Shown here in pieces: positions 55,961 to 64,000 of a stretch of 64,000 bases of DNA. Within the stretch, counting starts at the first letter, position 1, and each line of letters begins with the position of its first letter. A model generated the notes under the pieces. It worked only from the letters and a program-made list of their open reading frames with translations. It had not been told where the DNA came from and did not search any database. The stretch lies in NCBI GenBank assembly GCA_030549495.1, contig JAUIRK010001026.1:186001-250000 (forward strand), in the 5' to 3' direction. The position numbers and the translations under genes were made by a program. This DNA comes from Nectonema munidae. Taxonomy: Eukaryota > Nematomorpha > Nectonematoida > Nectonematidae.

Positions 55961-56849
55961 ATATAAGCACTAAATTAAATTATTATCTAAAATCACGTGA
56001 TTTATTTTTGGTCTCCTGAAAGACGTGGCACATTGTTAATAAAGTTCAAGAAGCAACGGTCTAATAAGTAGCATTGAGTCAAAATTAAAAATCACTTATG
56101 CTGATTTTTATAGCAACAATATTTTAACTCAAGCAAGTCTGAATATCATAATCTAATAAGGAATCATAATTGGATGGATTTCAATCGAATATCGTTGAAA
56201 TATGTATTATAAAATATTAAAATGCTCATTCTATTGATGAATATATTAATATTAAAAGCAAACGTTGTAAGATAATGAGTTATTCGGAAGGTCTTTTTCC
56301 AAATTCGAAGAATCTTCAGTTGAAATAACTCGAATTTTCAAAACACTTCTACTGTTGTTTGCGTTTGGCATAAAAAATTCCTATCGAAGAAATAGAATTT
56401 TAACAAATGTAAAATTTTTATGCCCAAAAAATGAAATGTGTTAAAGAGAAGCATGTACATTGTAAAAGTCTTCCAAATCGGCTTTCGTCATCTTCTGGTA
56501 AGCTTCTATAAATTTCGGATCTAAAAAATAATTTAATAGAAAAGTGCATTAACTAAATTGAAAAAACTTGGGCAATTATGAAGTGAACTGCAAAACTTTG
56601 CTGAATTAACACTAGCAAACATTTTTGTTCTTAAGTTACTACGATATGTACATCACATTCCCAGTCCATCCTTACGGATCTTATGGTCCCAGCAGATATG
56701 CTGTGTCCAGGATCTACCTTTTATATCGATTCCACTAACATCCCACGTTAGGTCATTTTTATTGCATCGCTATACCTTGATATAAATTAAATTTAAGAGA
56801 ATTGATATTTAATATAAATGAATACACGTTAGAGATCAATAAAATTATA
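55961..56849. other. Intergenic, no gene seen
   Basis: AT-rich DNA with no recognised gene or repeat. Confidence 0.4.
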
Positions 56850-57102
56850 ACCAGAAAGCTCTCAATTAGTACGAACTTCCGGTTATAACGAACGAACTTA
56901 AACTCTACCGCATATTTAATGAGCTTCTATTGACTTCTATTATTCAAAATGACGTCATGTGTGCCCGTTCGTTTTTTGTGTAACAGTAATGGCGTGTGGT
57001 CGTTGTAATTTGAACACTGTAAAGTATACCATCTATTTGTCTTATTATTATTGCCATGCTTTTGCATCTTTACTTTAAAATCATTCTTACTTGAGTTGCT
57101 AC

Positions 57103-59006
57103 GAGGGGTGCAGCGGATAGTGAAATTAACTATCTGGCAGGATACCGGATAGGTGTGATAGTTTAAGAATATCCGGCCGGTTAAGGGTACGGAATATTCA
57201 TCACATGTTCTAGCCCCACGCCTCTGTTTCATCAGTCGCTTACACACACACACACACACACAGAAATAAGCGCTTGGTCATTTATCAGTCTCATATACAC
57301 AATTCATCACAAACAACGTGCACGCAAAAATTTTTGACATGAAACTTCTTTATATATAAAAAGTGATTTTGAAAGTTAGCGTTAATTCATTCCATCCTGC
57401 TTTTTCGTAAATTGTTGGTTGCGATGTCGAGCTTCATATGAAGCCCTTTCAAAATTAATGATTCCCTCGACGCCTCAGCACAGTGTATGGTTTGTAATAA
57501 AAGAATTAGAAGAGGAACTGGAAAGCATAAGACATTCAGCACGACACCTTTGCCCAACCACGCGAAAGTTTTGTATAATAAAGAATACCAAGAAAGGACT
57601 TCAACAAAAGAAAACCATAGAAGAATACTCTGAAGGATATGATGTATACAAGATGGTCGCGGCAATGGAAAGAAAAAGGGTCCAGTGGTCATTATAGGAA
57701 ACGTTTGACAACATGGAATTTTTCGAACATTAATGATGCTAGGGCTAAAAAAATTTACAAGAAAATTCTTCTCGGGGTTGCATTGGATAAGGAACCAGCC
57801 TTTCAGGATTGCTGAAGATGGCGGCTTTATTAGTTTTATAGCCCATTTACAGCCACAGTATATCATACCTAGGCGAAGATTTTTCGCTAAGAACGTTTTG
57901 CCAGGCACCTATGAAGAACTACAAAAAGATGTTGCAGCTGAGCTAGCAAAACCTTGCGATGTTAGCTTATCATCTGACATCTGGACATCTTCATCATCCC
58001 ATGAAACGTTCAGTCTCTCTTTGCTTACTGAATTACTGTGAAATATATACGAAAGTATGCAGTTCTACATGCGTCCTACTTTACCGACTCGCATATAGGT
58101 GTGAACATTGCTGACAAGCTCAAGAACATGTGGGGGTCTTTGAATATAGATGCTTAAAGAAGATATATACTCGTTAGAAATGGTGTAAAAAACATGTTTA
58201 TTGGAAGTAATCTGTTTGAGATCGAGTCTGTTCACTGCTCAATACACATCATTCAACTCACCATAAGATACGGGAAAGGCACCACTACAACTAGTGCAGA
58301 ATGTTCCGATTCGTTGGAAAAGTGCATACTATATGCTGAAGCGGTTCCAAAAGCTTAAGAGGCCTGTGCAGCCCTCCCTCTCTGACCACGATGAGCTGCC
58401 TAATTTTTCTTCCTTTGAGTTTCAAATTATAGAACAAGTTGTCACCATCTTCCAGCCTTTCTTCCAGCTTACTGTTGAAATGAATGCCGAATCATGCACT
58501 CTCTCAACTGTTATCCCAAACGTAAGCACCCTGGCAAGATATTTTGAAAAAGCCACTGACAAATAAGGAATCAAAAAGATCAAACAGAGACTCCTGTTTG
58601 CGCTCAGTGTTAGGTTCTTCTGTGCTTCTAGTTCTGGTATTGATATCATGAGGACTCGTTTATATGTTCTACAGACATTACTTGACCCACGCTTCAAAGT
58701 ACAATTTCTGAACGACAAAGCACATCGGAAGACTCCGCTCTTTGACAAAGTATTCCAGCACCACAGCCTTCTTACTGTGAGTGTGGAAACAGTTGATGAA
58801 GCTGCTCACATTGGTTATCCCAGTGACGAAGTTCTTGAAGGTAGAATCTTTAAATATTAATCAGATATTATCCTTGTCTTTTTCAAGGTATTTTAGTTTT
58901 GAAATTACCCGGTTTATCCTGCTGGATACCAGAAGTATCCGATGCGGATGCCGAATATCTAATAATCGTCGGTATCCGGCCGAATAGACTATTGGGTAGA
59001 GCCCTA
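57103..59006 (+). mobile_element. hAT element (ZBED4-like) nested in Tigger
   Basis: The left end GAGGGGTGCAGCGGATAG and the inverse of the right end TAGGGCTCTACCCAATAG are imperfect terminal repeats. Flanks are GTTGCTAC (57095-57102) and GTTTCTAC (59007-59014), an 8-bp TSD with one mismatch. Subterminal GGATACCGGAT / CCGGCCGG / GGTATCCGGCC motifs repeat at both ends. Length 1.9 kb. Confidence 0.82.
57733..58860 (+). pseudogene. hAT transposase relic, ZBED4-like
   Basis: At 57733-58020 the frame reads QPFRIAEDGGFISFIAHLQPQYIIPRRRFF, TYEELQKDV and DVSLSSDIWTSSSSHETF, the conserved start of the catalytic fold, including the Asp of the D-IWTS box. At 58294-58566 it reads VPIRWKSAYYMLKRFQKL, then LPNFSSFEFQIIEQVVTIFQPF and AESCTLSTVIPNVSTLARYF. 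At 58648-58800 comes LQTLLDPRFKVQFL. These follow the order of ZBED4/ZBED1-type transposases. The BED finger and the C-terminal dimerisation domain were not found, and several stops and shifts separate the blocks. Dead. Confidence 0.85.
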
Positions 59007-59089
59007 GTTTCTACTCAATAATACACATTGTTCCTATAAATTTATTCCCAAATTCAAGAGTTCAATCTGACTACACCGTCTCACAAACG

Positions 59090-59520
59090 CAAGATGATAT
59101 CAGTTGATCATCGATCCTTCCAGCGTGAATACGGTATTCCTAAGAGCCGCATATCCACTTTCAAAGGAAAGGAAACAGAGTTGTGGAAGTTTGTACACAA
59201 GTGCAGTAGGATCACTTGAAATTGAAGAAAAAGAGGCCGCCTAATGATTCCGATCTGGACCAGGCACTCTATGTGTGGTTTGAGTAGCATTCAGCAGCAA
59301 ACATTCCAATATCCGGTCCATTGATTGTGATCCATTCTTGATGACTGAAAGTTTGTTGGTTCCACTAGATCGTTGTATCGTTGGAAAAATCGTCATGGTA
59401 TGCGAGCGCTAAATATTTCTGGTGAAGACAAGTCATGTGAGGACAAAGCGGCTGACAAATTTATACCAGATCTAAGCAACATTATTGAATCTGAGGGATA
59501 TAGTCCCGACCGTACATGAA
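59090..59520 (+). pseudogene. Tigger/jerky-like transposase N-terminal fragment
   Basis: Frames around 59105-59215 read REYGIPKSRISTFKGKETELWKF (CENP-B-type first HTH). At about 59225-59330 follow KKKRPPNDSDLDQALYVWF and HSAANIPISGP. At about 59375-59480 come WKNRHGMRALNISGEDKSCEDKAADKF. This is the order of the two DNA-binding halves of Tigger transposases. The DDE domain should follow but the right terminal area begins at about 59540, so the copy is internally deleted. Two or more frame changes. Confidence 0.82.
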
Positions 59521-59620
59521 TGAACAATACAAAGATATCGTACTTTATTCACTATAACGAACTTTTTATGTCCCCAAGTAGTTCGTTATAAAGCAAATTT
59601 AGGGCATGCTAGAATAGGAA

Positions 59621-60350
59621 AAACTAGAACAGGAATTTGACTCTCCTCTCATATATACACAATATGCATGGAGCTGTGCTTCCCAGTGTCAGTCTGCGCC
59701 AGGCAAAATGCGGGTCTGTAGCCTCTCTTACTTTACTGGCTAAGGCTGGATAAGTTTAACATTAACTTATCACTTATTAACTTATAAGGCTGGATAAGTT
59801 TTTAAATTTAACACTGACGTAAGCAAACTCCTGATAAATGGATGACGTGATTTACTTACTCTTTAATTTTGAAGGTTATAGAAACCTGATAAAAGCATAC
59901 TGTCGTATTTTATGTTTAAAATTGAGTGATTTCATTGGCTTTCATGCGCCGCTTCGCCAGGCTTGAAAATGATACCTGCCGGCCAACGCTCATAGAAAGT
60001 TTGCGGAGCACTGTCCTAGAGTGCATATTTTACCTTTAAAATATTATACACAGTCCTATGAGCAGAATCTTACAAAGGACTTAGTATGTCCAACTTAATT
60101 CATCGCTCAAACTCTTTTCGGACTTTACCTTGTCCCCACACCTGCTCAAAGTCGCGTATGAAAAAGACAATTCAGGTTTGAAATATTTTGTGAAGACAAA
60201 AAAATAACTACGCCTATATTGTTTTGTAAGCAATGAAAGAGTAGAAAATAATTGAAAATGTGTTTGAGCTGAGAAGTGTTGCACGGTGAAATTTGACCAA
60301 ACTATACTTCTGAGAATCGAGATAGAGTTTATGATTTCATCTATTTTACT
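59621..60350. other. Intergenic or 3' flank of the M16 gene
   Basis: Slightly GC-richer patches at 59680-59720 and 59940-60030, unassigned. A direct repeat of AAGGCTGGATAAGTTT occurs near 59743 and 59785. Confidence 0.4.
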
Positions 60351-60766
60351 TTTAAATTTCATTACACAGAGCATTGTCATGGATCCATTTTTTGAAATCC
60401 ATGGATTTTTTTAATTCTTCACATCCAGTTTCTTTTTTATTGCTTCTATTCTTAGAGTTTCATTTTTTTTCTTTCACACAAACAAAATAGGAGAAGTTGG
60501 TTTTTAATTTTCTATGATGCCAAAAATCGTTCTACTTTTTACAATTATTCAAATTACTTTTCCAAACAAATATTTTAGATACAATTTAAAAACGATCCTA
60601 TTCATTCCGAATTTGATGGGTTTCCAAAAAAAGAGTTTTTCCAGTGATAAAATATTTGAGTGCCAGGAGTGGGGACACAGATAACTCGAAGAGTGTCCTT
60701 TATCGCTAAATGTGATGTAAAAATCAGCATTTTCGCAAAAATGCAATAAAATTAAAAAAATCTTAC

Positions 60767-63700
60767 TTTCGTTGAAATATGCATGCGTTGCGTTTAAAGT
60801 GCCGATATAATAATCCATTTGGTCTTCAATATTTTTCGGTTTTTCTAGCAATGCTTTGATCATCATTTCTTTGTGTTTATCGAATTTTTGTTGTGATAAA
60901 TTCCCCAATTTATTCTATAAAAGAAGAAAACCTTTTGTGCATTCAGACAAAAAATTGGCATCATTCACAAAGATTAAGTTTGTAAGTTATAAAAAAATAA
61001 GGCGCAGATTTTCATGCATTCTTTCATACACTAATATTACTCATACATATTTGAGTTGTGTTAGTTTAGTTATAATTAACCAATGAAGATGGCAAATTTC
61101 TAAAAAATAAAGAATATACCTAAAATACATGAGAACCTTGGAATTAGAAGCTAAAAGATTACCATTAAAAATGAGAAATTCTATCTAATTTTAAACTAAT
61201 TGAATTTAGTTATTTTAAGTGATTGATTACATATTAATGAATTGTCTGCAAGTTAGTTAACTTATTCATTCAAAAAATGTAAATAACCTTTTTCCCTCTT
61301 TTTACATGCATATACTCTAAGGAGAGAATTCAGGAATGCATAGCAGGAGCACAAATCTTCATATCAACGACTTTCTTTTTAAAAGGAAAAATAATGGAGA
61401 TGAAATATTAAATACATTAAAAAAGCTTAAATTTCTGAAATCTAAATAACTATCATTAATTTTAAATCTATCTTAAACTGTTTGATCATTATGTGAATTG
61501 GTAAAAGGAAAGCATTTGAAAGGAAAAGTTATTCTGCTTCATTCAAGGTTCATAGATTGAGAATTATTTGATGAAAAATGCACCTTTAGGTCAAGCACGA
61601 ATCCCAGGATATCTTCTTCAACAATTTTCACGTTTTTCTCGGTTTGAACAGAAAATTTGGCGTAAACAACTTCATTTAAATTTATATCAGAAAAGTAGAC
61701 CATGTAGCCTGAAATAGGTAAATTATATATTATCATCATTTTTTCAAAACACGAGGAACGTAGGGTAAGAAATAAGAGTAAACGTCAATCACTTTTGATG
61801 CATATCCCATCGTTATACCTTTTGAAGAGTAGACGAACTTATTAATTGGTATACAGCGGGAACTCATTAAAATTGGACGAATTAAAAGTTTTGTTTTAAG
61901 ATTTCATTGGTTAACAGGAATAACATAAAAATATTAGTAGCCTTAGTAGGAATATGAGGTTTAAAATAATATACAGTGAATATATTATTATATATTTTAA
62001 AAAAAATGTATTCTAATAAATAAGAAAATATAAATTAAAAAAAATAAATACTATATTTATTTATTTTATATTGAAAAAAAAATAAAATTTTTGGCAGACT
62101 TATTGTTGAAAACTTAGCCAAAAAATGGAATTTTTATTTTACCAAAGAAAAAGCGCATTCAACCATAGAACTCGAATATCCTGTTGTCAGAGCTATTTTA
62201 GAATTTTGTTTTAAGATGTCCGTCCGACCAAATGTTGAAACAAAACAAAACTCGTTACTTTTGAGATTAAATCCTTTTTATTCCTAAATTTAACTCATTC
62301 GATTTTGTATTTAAATCATTTTTGTATAACTGGGCGAAATACGCTGCACCCAACTTTAAGTTGGTTTGAAGTTAGGCAGCCGGCTTTAACTTTTTTAATA
62401 CTCAAGGATATCTTTTTTATGAAGCATAATAGAAGTTCTAGTTTTTCATCTTTAACAATATAGAGTTTCAGAAGATTCCTAAAATTTCATATTATTATTA
62501 TTATCTGTAAACCTCTTTATGAACTCGCAATCTAGTTTATCTTGTATTTCAGGGTTATAGTTCTACAAGTCTACGTAGATGATGTCAAGTGGATCATCAT
62601 ACCACTAGACATTTTTTATAAGCAATACATGATTTATGTAACAGGTCCTTTGGGAGCACCAATGAAAGTTAGGGCAGTTTTTTTATTTGGAATAATCGAT
62701 TTTTGCATTGAAAATTGATATCAACATAAAATCTAAATTTAATTGCCGTACTTAGGATAAGCATCTTGAGTGTATATTTAGATAAAATTAACATCATGCC
62801 TTTTAACTCGATTCGTCTTGTGTATGGAATGAAGTGAAAATTTTCTAGTTTAAATTTTTTAATAGAAATATTTTTTTATAGAAACATTTGAATTTAATCA
62901 AAATATTGAAATCGCTATATATTAAAAAATTTTTATATAGTCCATTTAACATAATAGAATTTCCTATTTTATTAAAAAATGGTACCAGAAGGTATGTCGA
63001 GGTATACCCCCAAACCACTTCCAATGATTATTTTTAAGAGAAAAACTTTACCGAAAGAAAATTTCCTAGCCTGTGTCTTGATCAAGGCTAATTCGAAAGG
63101 TTGGATGGAGGAACAAAAGATGAAAGAGTGGCTGAATGAAATATAGGTCAAAAGACGAGGTGGATTTTTTCACACATTACCGTTCCAGCTGATCTTATGG
63201 CTCTATGCGCACCCATCTCACTGATAGGGTTAAAAGTCAAGTTAAAAAATTCTCATTTTCTATAAACGGAGAAATGAAACGACACCTGTTTTTTTTAATT
63301 TATATATACAGATAACAAGGTTTTGTACTTAAATATTACAGCACTGTGAATAGTTATTGTATTTCCATTAAAAGGCAGTATGTTAAAAGCCATAACTCAG
63401 CAATTTATCCTACCATATTCCTAAAAAGAATATAATATTCGGAATCTAGACATCAAATAATATTTTAGAATATCATATCTTTATATTTGGGAAATTTTCA
63501 AATATCTCAGCCTAACCCTTTTGTGGTTAAGGCTTTAAAGGTCCGTAGAGTCATATGTCCACTCCACAATATAGTGCGTCTCCTATACAAAAAAAGAAAT
63601 ATCAAAAATAACAAAATGATAAACGCAAGGCTATAGACAATAACTTTGAAGTTTTTGGCCGGTTTGAAGTGTCTCTCCGTAATAAAATTCAATTCTGTGA

Positions 63701-64000
63701 AAATTTTAACAGCATACTAGTTAATTGCCAGTAATGTGGGTGGGCTCTTGAAGATCAGTTTTTGACCTGTCACTATTGGAAAGGTTTGAGATCCCCTGGG
63801 CTACAACACTCAACAAAACACTGAAATTATTTCTAGTGAAACACATTACCATGTTGCTTCTGGGTTCTCAACTCATCATAAAATTCCTGGCTAAAAAGTG
63901 ATACGAGCATGGATGCTTTGCTCGAATTGTAAAAATCCATTTCGCCAATTTGATAGTATATTTGAATTGCGTTGCTGGAATGCTTGTCGTTTGGAAAGGT
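60767..64000 (-). CDS. Insulin-degrading-enzyme-like M16 metallopeptidase, 3' part, three exons
   Basis: Exon a (64000-63850, running off the window): NDKHSSNAIQIYYQIGEMDFY, SLFSQEFYDELRTQKQH. Exon b (61708-61584): GYMVYFSDINLNEVVYAKFSVQTEK, GFVLDLK. Exon c (60914-60767): NKLGNLSQQKFDKHKEMMI, LLEKPKNIEDQMDYYIGT, YFNE. This follows insulysin/IDE around NNCGIEIYYQ, LRTKEQLGYIVFSG, QSEK and EEAFQKH...LDKPKKL. All junctions are GT-AG and keep phase: CATG|GTAATG to TTTCAG|GC, AAAG|GTGCAT to TATAG|AAT, GAAA|GTAAGA. No stop or shift is seen, so the gene may be functional. The zinc-binding HxxEH half would lie beyond the right edge. Later exons are unsure: LRVICVPTPGTQ near 60690 and CEELKKSMDFKKWIHDNALCNEI ending at 60352 are candidates. 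IDE cleaves small peptides, usually in the cytosol. Confidence 0.85.

Larger units (their letters stand above)
56850..59620 (+). mobile_element. Tigger/pogo element split by a hAT insertion
   Basis: The left terminal area has GGTTATAACGAACGAACTT (about 56881). The right area has inverted GTTCGTTATAAAGC and CACTATAACGAACTTTTT (about 59550-59600), the typical TATAACGAACTT-style Tigger ends. The coding part at 59090-59520 lies to the right of the hAT at 57103-59006, the upstream flank to its left. Boundaries are approximate and the catalytic domain is missing. Confidence 0.65.

Noticed and set aside
57387-57908. 173-codon minus-strand open frame
   Set aside because: It is antisense to the N-terminal part of the ZBED4-like hAT coding relic (57733-58020), has no recognisable motif, and its translation looks random.
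63507-63692. 61-codon minus-strand frame with a strong membrane helix, after an AG acceptor-like site
   Set aside because: It lies inside the intron between two phase-matched M16 exons, and the M16 family has no such segment there. A chance hydrophobic run is the simpler reading.
1-64000. Search by eye for LTR retrotransposons, endogenous viruses or Polintons
   Set aside because: No protease-integrase order, primer-binding site with paired long terminal repeats, capsid or protein-primed polymerase motif was recognised.

Overview
The window is AT-rich eukaryotic DNA, very poor in genes and rich in mobile elements. The element mix (L2-like and RTE LINEs, several hAT families, piggyBac with short introns, Tigger/pogo, two tRNA-derived SINEs) and introns of about 50 bp suggest an arthropod. 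A crustacean such as a copepod is a plausible guess, but no marker gene fixes the species. No rRNA gene, true tRNA gene, CRISPR array or LTR/retrovirus-like element was recognised.

Three host-type coding loci can be supported. (1) The 3' part of an insulin-degrading-enzyme-like M16 peptidase gene lies on the minus strand at the right edge (60767-64000), with three exons whose phases join exactly. (2) A plus-strand piece of a similar gene, covering a more upstream part of the protein, lies at 28026-28916 and stops early. (3) An intact, intronless 188-codon orphan gene lies on the minus strand at 34473-35039, with a TATA box and an AATAAA signal.

Layout from left to right: a TTAA-flanked MITE, a SINE and a hAT MITE (1.3-2.2 kb); an L2-like LINE (4.3-7.4 kb); a hAT MITE and an old LINE relic (7.9-10.6 kb); a long hAT of the ZMYM1/DUF4371 kind, copy A, minus strand (10.8-15.2 kb); a ZBED5-like hAT relic and a fold-back element (16.1-17.6 kb); a SINE and further MITEs (17.9-21.5 kb); piggyBac PB1 with both ends (21.9-24.9 kb); a SINE and a minisatellite (25.4-26.9 kb); the M16 piece (28.0-28.9 kb); a Tigger fragment (29.5-29.8 kb); an element carrying a broken gene of an uncharacterised family (30.6-34.3 kb); the orphan gene; an RTE insertion with perfect target-site duplications but an internal deletion (35.8-38.2 kb); hAT copy B with two satellite-like arrays (38.4-42.2 kb); an inverted, shorter relative of the 30.6 kb element (42.7-44.3 kb); assorted MITE ends (45.7-48.9 kb); piggyBac PB2 holding a nested hAT and a structured GC-rich island (49.5-53.2 kb); a SINE; an array-less hAT copy C (54.8-56.0 kb); a Tigger split by a ZBED4-like hAT (56.9-59.6 kb); and the M16 gene.

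The most striking structure is the hAT family seen as copies A, B and C. Between its terminus and its zinc-finger exon it carries a unique block flanked by two unrelated arrays of about 150-bp units. The arrays are long in B, short in A and essentially single-copy in C. Second is the pair at 30.6-34.3 and 42.7-44.3 kb: flanks match, but only one member carries about 1.85 kb with the uncharacterised gene, which suggests that this gene family travels on a mobile element.
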